From SAR92 clade bacterium H231 (GTDB lineage Bacteria > Pseudomonadota > Gammaproteobacteria > Pseudomonadales > Porticoccaceae), in NCBI GenBank assembly GCA_025153775.1, contig JAOALC010000002.1, positions 186,001-250,000 of the forward strand: a stretch of DNA of 64,000 nt. Reading direction: 5' to 3'. Shown here piece by piece: positions 25,430-33,974 of the stretch; position 1 is the first letter of the stretch, and the number at the start of each line of letters is the position of its first letter. Below the pieces are notes generated by a model, which worked only from the letters and a program-made list of their open reading frames with translations, was not told the origin of the DNA and searched no databases. Made by a program: the position numbers and the translations under genes.

Positions 25430-26232
25430 GCAGCTGGGATCTGATAGCTATAGCTGCGGTGCTGTTGCTGGGGGTACCCCATGGCGGTCTGGATGGCGCT
25501 GTTGCTCGACGGGTCGGTTGGCCTCCGGGGCTGGCGGCCTGGCTGGGTTTCCATCTGCTCTATATAGCTCTGGCTGCACTGGTAGTGCTACTGTGGTGGC
25601 AATTCCCCCTAGCTAGCCTGAGTTTGTTTTTGCTGATTTCGGCGTGGCACTTTGGTGCCAGTGATATAGCGGATACCGGCAGCCACTGGCTGCCCTGGAT
25701 AGCCCATGGCGGGCTGGTGTGCATAGGTATCCCCAGCCAGCAATCTGCTTTAGTTGAACCGATTTTTGCACTGCTTGCGGGGCCAGAGAATGCCATTCTG
25801 CTGATGCAAGCCATGGCCGGGCTCTCTGCTCTCTGGACTGTCAGCCTGGTCAGCTATGTGGGCTATGCCTACTTCCACCCCCAGTATCGCAAACCACTAC
25901 TTAGCCTACTGATACTGCTTGGATTAGTAGTAATACTGCCACCGCTGATTAGCTTTGCCCTCTATTTCTGTCTCTGGCACAGTCGCGGCCATATGCTGCG
26001 ACTCTGGCGCAGCCTGGATAGTGCTGAGCGCGGCCGCAGCCTCAGAGAGGCAGCCATATATACCGCAATGGCCTGGGTCAGCGCCGGGATTATTTTTTAC
26101 TATTTGCAGGGCTCTGTGGCCTTATCACTGGTACAGTTAACCTTTATCGGCCTTGCAGCACTGACTCTACCCCATATGCTGCTAGTCGATTACGCCGACA
26201 AAATAAAAAATAAAACCGAGGCGCTGCCATGA
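25426..26232 (+). CDS. blh: Beta-carotene 15,15'-dioxygenase, Brp/Blh family
   Basis: 268-residue membrane enzyme that cuts beta-carotene in half to two retinal molecules, supplying the chromophore of proteorhodopsin. Conserved histidines of the family sit in GVPHGGLDGAV, SAWHFGASD, CLWHSRGHMLRLW and LPHMLLVDYA, in about seven hydrophobic segments. It is linked on both sides by ATGA overlaps to crtY and fni, so translation is coupled. Confidence 0.95.
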   Translation: MSSWDLIAIAAVLLLGVPHGGLDGAVARRVGWPPGLAAWLGFHLLYIALAALVVLLWWQFPLASLSLFLLISAWHFGASDIADTGSHWLPWIAHGGLVCIGIPSQQSALVEPIFALLAGPENAILLMQAMAGLSALWTVSLVSYVGYAYFHPQYRKPLLSLLILLGLVVILPPLISFALYFCLWHSRGHMLRLWRSLDSAERGRSLREAAIYTAMAWVSAGIIFYYLQGSVALSLVQLTFIGLAALTLPHMLLVDYADKIKNKTEALP

Positions 26233-27248
26233 AAGACCACAAGGCCATCAGCGACCGCAAGGCCGACCATATAGCTCTGGCCTTAAAAGATAGCCACCAG
26301 TCAGCCCAGGGTGCTGGCTTTGATCGTCTGCGATTTGAGCCCAATCCGCTACCTCAGATGGCTCTTGAGGATATTGATCACAGCAGCCAGTTTCTTAATC
26401 AGCCGGTGGCAGCGCCTCTGTTGATTGGCGCCATGACCGGCGGCTGCGAAAATGGCGAGCTGATTAATCGACATCTGGCCGAAGCAGCTCAGGCCTGTCA
26501 GATTCCCATGGCTCTGGGCTCCCAGAGAGCGGCCCTAGAGCAGGGAACCCTGCAGAATGCTCGTCACTGGGCACCCTCAGCCCTATTGCTGGGTAATCTG
26601 GGAGCTACTCAGCTGCAACAACAGGGGCTGGATTTAGCTCAGAGAGCTGTGGATTCTGTGCAGGCCAATGCCTTGGTAATCCACCTCAACCCATTACAGG
26701 AGTTGGTTCAACCCAATGGTGATCGCGACTGGAACCTGGTGTTAGAGGCCATCCAAAATACGGTCGCCAAGCTGGAGGTGCCCGTTATAGTTAAAGAGGT
26801 GGGTGCAGGCATTGGCCCGAGCACAGCCAAAAAACTAATGGATGCAGGGGTAAGCTGGATAGAGGTTGCCGGGCGCGGCGGCACCAGCTGGGCCAGTATT
26901 GAATTGGCTCGCAATCAATCTCAACGGGAGCAGGAAATTGCCGCTCCCTTTATTGACTGGGGTATGGATACAGTTGAACTGCTACCTGCAGTACATGGGG
27001 CCTGCCCAACATTGAATCTCATTGGTTCTGGCGGTGTGCGTCATGGCTTGGATATCGCTCGCTGCATACGTCTGGGAGCACAGATGACCGCTCTGGCTCA
27101 GCCCTTTTTAGCCCCAGCGCTAGAATCTACTGAGGCAGTAATCGAGAAAATCTCGATACTGCAGGAACAATTGCGCTGGGCCATGTTTCTGACCGGCAGC
27201 CGAAGCCTAACTGATCTGCGCGGCGCAGCGCTGGCGCAACTACCTTAG
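26229..27248 (+). CDS. fni: Isopentenyl-diphosphate delta-isomerase, type II
   Basis: 339-residue FMN- and NADPH-dependent isomerase interconverting IPP and DMAPP. Evidence includes the FDRLRFEPNPLPQ start, LLIGAMTGGCENG, PMALGSQRAALEQG, VIVKEVGAGIGPSTAKKLMDAG and the IGSGGVRHGLDIARCIRLGA phosphate/FMN loop. It supplies both C5 units to crtE and closes the retinal operon. The ATG overlaps the blh stop. Confidence 0.94.
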   Translation: MKDHKAISDRKADHIALALKDSHQSAQGAGFDRLRFEPNPLPQMALEDIDHSSQFLNQPVAAPLLIGAMTGGCENGELINRHLAEAAQACQIPMALGSQRAALEQGTLQNARHWAPSALLLGNLGATQLQQQGLDLAQRAVDSVQANALVIHLNPLQELVQPNGDRDWNLVLEAIQNTVAKLEVPVIVKEVGAGIGPSTAKKLMDAGVSWIEVAGRGGTSWASIELARNQSQREQEIAAPFIDWGMDTVELLPAVHGACPTLNLIGSGGVRHGLDIARCIRLGAQMTALAQPFLAPALESTEAVIEKISILQEQLRWAMFLTGSRSLTDLRGAALAQLP

Positions 27249-27378
27249 AGTGAAATTTATCGTCCTTATGAGCGAAAACTATTAGACCCTAGATAAAAAA
27301 CTATCCTACACTACAGCATCCCTAAAATTTGTAGGGTTATAGGCTGGTATTAGAACAATTAACCAAAGGAGTTTTGAC

Positions 27379-27798
27379 ATGTCATTAGCAGGATCAAAAA
27401 CCGAAGAGAGTTTAAAAGCCGCTTTTGCTGGCGAATCACAGGCTAACCGCCGCTATCTCTATTTCGCCTCAAAAGCAGATGTTGAAGGCTACAACGATGT
27501 AGCCGCTGTATTCCGCTCTACAGCTGAAGGTGAAACAGGCCATGCCCACGGACATCTAGAATATCTGGAAGAGACCGGTGATCCGGCTACAGGTATGCCT
27601 TTCGGTGGCACCAAAGCTAACCTGGAGAGCGCCATTGCCGGTGAGACTCACGAATATACCGATATGTACCCAGGTATGGCAAAGACAGCCCGTGAAGAAG
27701 GCTTTGATGAAGTAGCTGACTGGTTTGAAACATTGGCCAAAGCTGAGCGCAGCCACGCCAACCGTTTCCAGAAAGCCCTGGATACTTTAGACGACTAA
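27379..27798 (+). CDS. Rubrerythrin-like diiron protein
   Basis: 139 residues forming only the four-helix ferritin-like part of rubrerythrin; there is no C-terminal rubredoxin domain. Metal ligands fit the Glu/His motifs [41 protein letters not shown] and [11 protein letters not shown]. Such proteins reduce hydrogen peroxide. A strong AAGGAG site precedes the ATG. A good terminator follows, yet the next two genes (Fe-S protein and DUF3501) belong to a group recurrently found with rubrerythrin. Confidence 0.92.
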   Translation: MSLAGSKTEESLKAAFAGESQANRRYLYFASKADVEGYNDVAAVFRSTAEGETGHAHGHLEYLEETGDPATGMPFGGTKANLESAIAGETHEYTDMYPGMAKTAREEGFDEVADWFETLAKAERSHANRFQKALDTLDD

Positions 27799-27824
27799 AT
27801 CGCTGTTTAAAGTGTTGCCAAGTG

Positions 27825-27860
27825 AAAATCTGGGGTGAAATTTTGGCCCCAGATTTTTAT
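27825..27860 (+). terminator. Terminator after the rubrerythrin gene
   Basis: AAAATCTGGGG (27825-27835) pairs with CCCCAGATTTT (27847-27857), followed by a T-rich end. It lies 26 bases after the rubrerythrin stop. Confidence 0.8.
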
Positions 27861-27883
27861 TGGCTGATAATTGGAGAGACCCT

Positions 27884-29221
27884 ATGGCGCAACGCGAAGG
27901 AAATCTGCAAGCACCGACTCGCCATCCACTGGATTGGCAGTCTGACGACTTTTATAACGAGGACAGCCTCAATAAAGAACTAGAGCGGGTGTTTGATATC
28001 TGCCACGGTTGTCGCCGCTGCGTCAGCCTGTGCGACGCCTTTCCCACCCTGTTCGATCTGGTCGATGAATCCGATACCTTTGAAGTTGATGGTGTGGATA
28101 AAGCCGACTATGCCAAAGTGTCAGACCAGTGCTACATGTGCGATATGTGTTATATGGCCAAGTGCCCCTACACACCTCCCCATGAGTGGAACGTCGACTT
28201 CCCTCATCTGATGCTGCGCGCCAAAGCAGTAAAATTTACCAAGTCGGGCGCCTCTCTGCGGGACAGAATTCTTACCAGTACAGACACTGTAGGCAAATTG
28301 GCAACTATCCCTCTGGTGGATATTACGGTTAATGCCCTCAACAAAAACAATACTTTCCGCAAAGCACTGGACAGCGGGTTTGGTGTACACCACCAGGCAC
28401 CAGTGCCCGAGTACCACAGCAAAACCATGCGCAAACGAGTTGCGCCATTAGCAGCGGCAACCGCCCCTATTGAACCAGTGACTGCAGGGAACACCAAGGG
28501 CAAAGTCGCTCTCTATGTAACCTGCTACGGCAACTACAACAGCCCCCACCTGGGTGAAGATTTTCACAGTGTCTTTACCCACAATGGCATTCAGATTGAT
28601 CTGGTGCCCAAAGAACAATGCTGCGGCATGCCCAAGCTGGAACTAGGGGATCTACAGGCCGTGGCCAAATTAAAAGAAGCCAATATTCCGGTATTGGCCA
28701 AGCTGGTAGATGAGGGCTACGACCTGATTGCACCCATCCCCTCCTGTGTGCTGATGTACAAGCAGGAGCTGCCGCTGATGTTCCCGGATGACCCGGATGT
28801 GATCAAGGTACAGCAGGCATTTTACGATCCCTTTGAGTACCTGCATCTGCGCCACAAAGCAGGTGCACTGAATACCGAGTTTAAGCAATCCCTCGGGGAT
28901 ATTAGCTATCAGGTGGCCTGTCATCTGCGGGTACAAAATATAGGCCTCAAAACCCGAGATATTTTAAATCTGGTGCCAGACACTAACGTCAATGCCATTG
29001 AACGCTGTTCGGGCCACGACGGCACCTATGCAGTAAAGACCGAGACCCATGACAAGTCGGTCAAAATTGCTCGCCCGGTGGTGCGCAAGGTCAACGAGCA
29101 GGATCCGGACTTCTTTATTAGTGACTGCCCCATGGCAGCCACCCATATTGGCAATCTGTCCGACAGGGTCGAGCAACCTGAACATCCAATGACTCTGCTA
29201 CGCAGGGCCTATCAAATTTAA
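27884..29221 (+). CDS. (4Fe-4S) oxidoreductase, HdrD/GlpC-like
   Basis: About 445 residues. The N-terminus has two ferredoxin-type clusters, CHGCRRCVSLC and CYMCDMCYMAKCP. The C-terminal half has cysteine-rich CCG-type segments (KEQCCGMPKLELG, with further Cys at IPSC and DCPMAATH). This layout is shared with heterodisulfide reductase subunit D, GlpC and glycolate oxidase GlcF, which carry electrons between cytosolic donors and the quinone pool. The ATG at 27884 has GGAGAG 7 bases upstream; a TTG at 27860 is less likely. It sits between rubrerythrin and DUF3501, so it may feed electrons in peroxide defence (inference). Confidence 0.88.
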   Translation: MAQREGNLQAPTRHPLDWQSDDFYNEDSLNKELERVFDICHGCRRCVSLCDAFPTLFDLVDESDTFEVDGVDKADYAKVSDQCYMCDMCYMAKCPYTPPHEWNVDFPHLMLRAKAVKFTKSGASLRDRILTSTDTVGKLATIPLVDITVNALNKNNTFRKALDSGFGVHHQAPVPEYHSKTMRKRVAPLAAATAPIEPVTAGNTKGKVALYVTCYGNYNSPHLGEDFHSVFTHNGIQIDLVPKEQCCGMPKLELGDLQAVAKLKEANIPVLAKLVDEGYDLIAPIPSCVLMYKQELPLMFPDDPDVIKVQQAFYDPFEYLHLRHKAGALNTEFKQSLGDISYQVACHLRVQNIGLKTRDILNLVPDTNVNAIERCSGHDGTYAVKTETHDKSVKIARPVVRKVNEQDPDFFISDCPMAATHIGNLSDRVEQPEHPMTLLRRAYQI

Positions 29222-29234
29222 GGAATACTCAATT

Positions 29235-29819
29235 ATGGCAAATCTAACAAGAGCAGATCTCTGGTCTCTGGAACAGTACGCCGAGAAACGCCCAGAGTTT
29301 CGCACTCAGGTTATGGCCCATAAAAAGACCCGCGAAGTGTGCATTGGTAACAATGCCCGCCTGTGCTTTGAAGATGAAACCACCATTCGCTATCAGATTC
29401 AGGAGATGCTGCGTGTGGAGCGTATTTTTGAAGCCGAGGGTATTCAGGAAGAGCTGGATAGCTACAACCCTCTGCTGCCAGAGGGACAAAATCTTAAAGC
29501 CACCTTTATGCTTGAGTACGATGATATTGATGAGCGCAAAGTGATGCTGCAAAACCTCAAAGGTGTCGAGCGCCAGATCTGGGCTCAGGTGGGTGATCGC
29601 CCGCGCATTGTGCCTGTGGCCGACGAGGATATGGAGCGCGAAAACGAAGAAAAAACCTCCAGCGTGCATTTTTTGCGCTACGAGTTTAGCGCCGATGATA
29701 TAGCTGCACTGCGTGCCGGTGAGTCCTTTACCATGGGCATAGATAATCATCATATACAGCCTAATTCAATACTGCTTGAAGACCCTGTTCGCAGCGCATT
29801 AATTGCTGATTTCGCCTGA
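29235..29819 (+). CDS. DUF3501 family protein
   Basis: 194 residues, recognised by RADLWSLEQYAEKRPEFR, FEDETTIRYQIQEMLRVERIFE and LKATFMLEYDDIDERK. No membrane segment or signal peptide is visible and no enzymatic motif is known. DUF3501 genes are repeatedly found beside the Fe-S oxidoreductase and rubrerythrin, as here, 13 bases apart. It may be a partner of the Fe-S protein, a role drawn only from its neighbours. Confidence 0.85.
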   Translation: MANLTRADLWSLEQYAEKRPEFRTQVMAHKKTREVCIGNNARLCFEDETTIRYQIQEMLRVERIFEAEGIQEELDSYNPLLPEGQNLKATFMLEYDDIDERKVMLQNLKGVERQIWAQVGDRPRIVPVADEDMERENEEKTSSVHFLRYEFSADDIAALRAGESFTMGIDNHHIQPNSILLEDPVRSALIADFA

Positions 29820-29839
29820 TAGCTAGAGGGATCGCACCA

Positions 29840-30943
29840 ATGTCTAATATCCGCAGTGAGATAAAAGCCGGCATAGGACTTATCACCCTAGACCGCCCCA
29901 AAGCATTGAATGCACTATCCCTGGAAATGGTGCGCGACCTCTATACAGTGCTTGTAACCTGGCGCGATAACCCGGAAGTAGAAGCCGTGGCTATTCGTGG
30001 CTCCAATAAGGAAGGGCCCTTTGGTGCTTTCTGCGCCGGTGGTGATATTCGTTTTTTCCACAGTGCCGCTGTGGCCAATGACAGTGCTTTAGAAGATTTT
30101 TTTACCGAAGAATATCGCCTCAACCACCTGATTTTTTCCTACCCCAAACCCTATATCGCCTTTATGGACGGCATAGTGATGGGCGGTGGTATGGGCATCA
30201 GTCAGGGGGCCTCGATACGCATAGTCACAGAGCGCAGCAAGCTGGCCATGCCAGAGACCAATATAGGCCTGTTTCCCGATGTGGGTGGAGGTTACTTTTT
30301 AAGCCGCTGCCCCGGCGCCAGCGGCGAGTATCTGGCCCTTACCGGACAGATGATGCTGGGTGCTGATGCCATTACTCTGGGGCTAGCTGATAAGCTTGTC
30401 GATAGCGCCTATATTGGAACTCTGTGGGACGACTTGGCCGCCGACCCAAGCCTGTCTGTAGCTAATCGTTTAAGTACCTTAGAAGAGCGTTTAGAGGCCT
30501 CTACGCCGGTCTATCATCAACCCATTTGGATGGATAATGGCATAGATTCCTGCTTTGCCAAGGCCACGGTGCCCGACATCGTCCAGGCGCTAATCGATCT
30601 TGATAGCGACTGGGCCCGTGACTGCCTAAACACACTACGTCAGCGCTCACCGCTTATGCTTCATGTGGTACTGGAACAGATACACCGCGCCCGGCATATG
30701 ACATTGGCCAATGATCTGCGCATGGAGCGCGACCTGGTGCGCCACTGTTTTTATACAGAGCATCTGGATCGATCGGGGCACAGTAGCGAGACCGTCGAAG
30801 GCATCCGCGCTCTGGCTATAGATAAAGACCACAGCCCCCAGTGGAATCCCAGTCGCATTGAAGATATTACTGAAGAGATGGTGACGCCTTTCTTTACCAG
30901 CCCCTGGTCAGATCAGGAGCACCCCCTGGCCGATTTGAGCTAA
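29840..30943 (+). CDS. 3-hydroxyisobutyryl-CoA hydrolase-like enoyl-CoA hydratase family protein
   Basis: 367 residues of the crotonase superfamily with [26 protein letters not shown] (oxyanion hole), [11 protein letters not shown] and the catalytic [15 protein letters not shown], followed by the C-terminal extension found in HIBCH enzymes ([12 protein letters not shown]). HIBCH hydrolyses 3-hydroxyisobutyryl-CoA in valine breakdown. It is downstream of the DUF3501 gene by 20 bases; other valine genes are not in the window. Other CoA esters are possible. Confidence 0.86.
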   Translation: MSNIRSEIKAGIGLITLDRPKALNALSLEMVRDLYTVLVTWRDNPEVEAVAIRGSNKEGPFGAFCAGGDIRFFHSAAVANDSALEDFFTEEYRLNHLIFSYPKPYIAFMDGIVMGGGMGISQGASIRIVTERSKLAMPETNIGLFPDVGGGYFLSRCPGASGEYLALTGQMMLGADAITLGLADKLVDSAYIGTLWDDLAADPSLSVANRLSTLEERLEASTPVYHQPIWMDNGIDSCFAKATVPDIVQALIDLDSDWARDCLNTLRQRSPLMLHVVLEQIHRARHMTLANDLRMERDLVRHCFYTEHLDRSGHSSETVEGIRALAIDKDHSPQWNPSRIEDITEEMVTPFFTSPWSDQEHPLADLS

Positions 30944-30950
30944 GTATCCA

Positions 30951-31139
30951 ATGTCTCTCCATGAAGAACAGATCACCTGCCCCTACTGTTGGGAATCTAT
31001 TACTTTGTTCGTCGACCCCTCAGAATCTCAAACCTATACCGAAGACTGCTTTGTGTGCTGCCGGCCTATTTTGGTCTGCACTGAGGTGGATGCCGAGCAT
31101 ATTTCAGTACAGGTGACTCAGGAAGACCTAGGCTTTTAG
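30951..31139 (+). CDS. Small CPXCG-type cysteine-rich protein
   Basis: 62 residues with ITCPYCWE near the N-terminus and CFVCCRPI later (Cys at 10, 13, 33, 36, 37 and 43), a likely zinc-binding knuckle. This small family is annotated as CPXCG-motif proteins with no known role. It begins 7 bases after the HIBCH-like gene. Confidence 0.8.
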   Translation: MSLHEEQITCPYCWESITLFVDPSESQTYTEDCFVCCRPILVCTEVDAEHISVQVTQEDLGF

Positions 31140-31157
31140 TGGTGCCATTGCATTTGT

Positions 31158-32582
31158 TCAGCTAATTCTTATAGCGATATTTTTAGTCTGCACATAGCTA
31201 TACAGCGCCTCCTGGCCTTTTTCCCGACCAAAGCCCGATAAACCGGTGCCACCAAACGGGGTTTCTATACCACCTGCATACCATTCATTGACAAACACCT
31301 GCCCGGCCCGCAGTGCGCGCGAGCCCCGCAGACAGCGATTAATATCATTGCTAAAGATACCGGCGACCAGACCATAATCCGTGCCATTGGCCAGATCCCA
31401 GGCCTGCTGCTCGGTATCAAAAGGCATAATACCCAGCACCGGGCCAAAGACTTCAGATTGAAAGATATCCATCTCTGCACTGATATCTCGCAACACAGTT
31501 GGCTGCACAAAGTAACCAGACTGCCCGCCGGCAACACCGCCAGTCACCAGCTGTGCACCCTGCTCAAGGGCCAAATCACATTTAGCCAGCACCTGCTGTT
31601 GCTGCTTGGCTGACATCACTGGTGTGATATCGGCATTGTCCATGCCGGCTCCCATGGTCAGACCCTGAGCTAACTCTGCGACTCGGTCCACTACCTGATC
31701 ATAGATACTGCGCTCCACCAGCATGCGCGACATGGCAGAACAGACCTGCCCTGCATTAAAGAAAATTCCCCAGTTAACACTGTCCATCAGCTGATCAATA
31801 TCCGCATCGGCAAACACCACAGCAGCAGACTTACCCCCCAGCTCCATCACGCAGGGCACCGCACGCTCGGCTGCAGCGTGCAAAATGGCTCGCCCTGTGG
31901 GTACAGAGCCGGTAAAAACAATCTGATCAATATCTCCATGGGACGCCAGCCCAGCACCCACCTCTGGGCCGGTACCGCAGAGCATGCTTAGGGCACCCTC
32001 GGGCAGACCGGCGCGCTGGCAGGCCGTGGCCAACCAGGTGATGGCCAATGGCGTCAGCTCCGGGGATTTAACAATCACCGCATTGCCCGCGGCTAGGGCT
32101 GGTGCCAATGATCGAGCACAGATAGAAACTGGGAAATTCCAAGGTACAATCTGCACGGAAATACCAAAGGGTTCGTAGCTGGTGTAGTCCACATAGTCGG
32201 CGCCCAGAGGAATGGACACACCTTCAATCTTATCGGCCATGCCGGCGTAGTATTCAAAATAGCGGGCCGCCTCGGCAAATTCATCCTCCGCATCGCTCAG
32301 GCGTTTGCCATTTTCCAATACCGCTAGCGCTGCGCCCTCTGAACTAATAGCCCGAATTTCGCCAGCAATACGATAGAGCAACTCTGCTCTTTCGGCGGGA
32401 CGACAGTCGCTAAGCACTTTCGAGTTAACGCAGTTGCGAGCAGCGGAGACAGCAGTCTCCATATCAGCCAAACTGGCGCGAGCAACAGTGGCAAAGATTT
32501 CTCCGGTAGCAGGGTTTTCGACCTCAATGGATGTCGAGCTATCAACCCAGCTGCCCGCTATAAAGTTTTGCCAATGGCTCAT
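31158..32582 (-). CDS. Aldehyde dehydrogenase family protein
   Basis: 474 residues with complete ALDH signatures: PWNFPVSICARSLAPALAAG, FTGSVPTGRAIL (cofactor), the general base in VMELGGKSAAVVF and the nucleophile in FFNAGQVCSAMSR. It oxidises an aldehyde to the acid with NAD(P). Sequence style is betaine-aldehyde-like. It follows the Rieske oxygenase gene by 12 bases in the same direction, so it probably removes the aldehyde released by that enzyme (inference). Confidence 0.92.
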   Translation of the reverse strand: MSHWQNFIAGSWVDSSTSIEVENPATGEIFATVARASLADMETAVSAARNCVNSKVLSDCRPAERAELLYRIAGEIRAISSEGAALAVLENGKRLSDAEDEFAEAARYFEYYAGMADKIEGVSIPLGADYVDYTSYEPFGISVQIVPWNFPVSICARSLAPALAAGNAVIVKSPELTPLAITWLATACQRAGLPEGALSMLCGTGPEVGAGLASHGDIDQIVFTGSVPTGRAILHAAAERAVPCVMELGGKSAAVVFADADIDQLMDSVNWGIFFNAGQVCSAMSRMLVERSIYDQVVDRVAELAQGLTMGAGMDNADITPVMSAKQQQQVLAKCDLALEQGAQLVTGGVAGGQSGYFVQPTVLRDISAEMDIFQSEVFGPVLGIMPFDTEQQAWDLANGTDYGLVAGIFSNDINRCLRGSRALRAGQVFVNEWYAGGIETPFGGTGLSGFGREKGQEALYSYVQTKNIAIRIS

Positions 32583-32594
32583 TTTTGATTCCTT

Positions 32595-33782
32595 TTAAAC
32601 TGTTCCTGCGCTGTAGCCCTGGGCCACCCACTGATGGAAATGATGGCTGGGTACATCCATTACCGGGGAAAATACGCCGCCTTTAAACCCTGGGGAGCGA
32701 CGGGCATTTTGCATACCTTCCACGGCAAAAATATCTTCCGAAAAAACCTGTCGCCAACTCTTGAGTACAGCGGAGCGGCAACCCTGATAGGCTTGGTCCA
32801 GAGACTCGTCGCCCACATAATATAGCTGTAACTTTTCCACTGTGCTGCCCGCGGCCTGTGGCTGCAGGATCATAGCAAAGGCGTGGTCGACTTGCAGGCC
32901 AAGCAGTACATTGGGGTACAGAGAAATATATTCCGCGTGGCGAAGCTTCTCCTGGGGCCAGTCAGCAAACTGGGGTAGCTCGGTGCCGGCCACCTCAGAC
33001 AAAATATACACATAGCTGCCCTGCCCGGACATATTTTCAGCAGCCACAATATTGTAGTGCTGGTCCAGGGGCGAATAGGTATTGAGGCTGGGGTGCACCC
33101 AGGGCAAATGGTAAGCCTCGCAGTAATTTTCGACTGCCAGTTTCCAGTTTGACTGCACTTTAATTTCCATTGAGGCGTCGTCGACGGGCGCCTGTAACTG
33201 CGCTAATCCATCGGCTCCGGCAAATTCCGCCCAGCGTTTTTCCAATGGACCTATATAGTCAGCAAAATCCTCGGCCGCCCCCGACAGATTAATAAAGACA
33301 ATGCCCATCCAGATATGGCTGCGCACAGACATAAGACCGTTGTCTTCACAGGAAAAGCCTTCGACTTCATTGATATCCACACCGCCGATAAACGGTGTAG
33401 ATTTTAGGTTGCCACTCAGGTCGTAATACCAGGAATGATAGGGGCAGCTAATACCTCGCGTCTGAGACTTGGCCTCGCTCACCAATGTCATACCTCTATG
33501 GCTACAGACATTGTGAAACACATGGATTTGATCATGACGATCGCGAGTCATTATCAGCGGCAGGCCCATAAAATCTATAGGCATCAGGCTACCTTTGGCA
33601 ACTAACTCAGAGGCAAAGGCTAAACCAGCCCAGGTATTGCCGATCAGCTGATCGCGCTCAAAATTGAACAGGGCCTCGCTGGTATAGGCAGCGCCGGGCA
33701 TACCATTAGCCTGGCCAATAGGTTTGCCCACTGCATCCAACTGGGTCAGTGGAATAATCGTCTGTGTTTTTGAATTGCTCAT
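32595..33782 (-). CDS. Rieske ring-hydroxylating-type oxygenase, large subunit
   Basis: 395 residues. The [2Fe-2S] site is CSHRG and CPYHSWYYDLSG (about residues 95-120), followed by the mononuclear iron site in ENYCEAYHLPWVHPSL. This architecture covers aromatic dioxygenases and also alkylamine oxygenases such as choline, carnitine and glycine-betaine monooxygenases. With an ALDH downstream and an FAD amine-oxidase-like protein opposite, quaternary amine demethylation or cleavage is plausible, not shown. The reductase subunit is not in the window. Confidence 0.88.
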   Translation of the reverse strand: MSNSKTQTIIPLTQLDAVGKPIGQANGMPGAAYTSEALFNFERDQLIGNTWAGLAFASELVAKGSLMPIDFMGLPLIMTRDRHDQIHVFHNVCSHRGMTLVSEAKSQTRGISCPYHSWYYDLSGNLKSTPFIGGVDINEVEGFSCEDNGLMSVRSHIWMGIVFINLSGAAEDFADYIGPLEKRWAEFAGADGLAQLQAPVDDASMEIKVQSNWKLAVENYCEAYHLPWVHPSLNTYSPLDQHYNIVAAENMSGQGSYVYILSEVAGTELPQFADWPQEKLRHAEYISLYPNVLLGLQVDHAFAMILQPQAAGSTVEKLQLYYVGDESLDQAYQGCRSAVLKSWRQVFSEDIFAVEGMQNARRSPGFKGGVFSPVMDVPSHHFHQWVAQGYSAGTV

Positions 33783-33974
33783 GCCAGTGGTCCTCGGTTG
33801 GAGGCTATTTCTTATTGCGCTACTGTAGTGGATTTCAGCGTCGGTTAAATATCCATAAGCGACTTATTAGTGGCCCATTAGCTTGGCTAATAGGGCTTGA
33901 CGACCTGCTACCCAGCACCCACTATCATGGGCATCGCAGCCCTATACACCACAGAAAAATAAGAGTTCCAGGCC

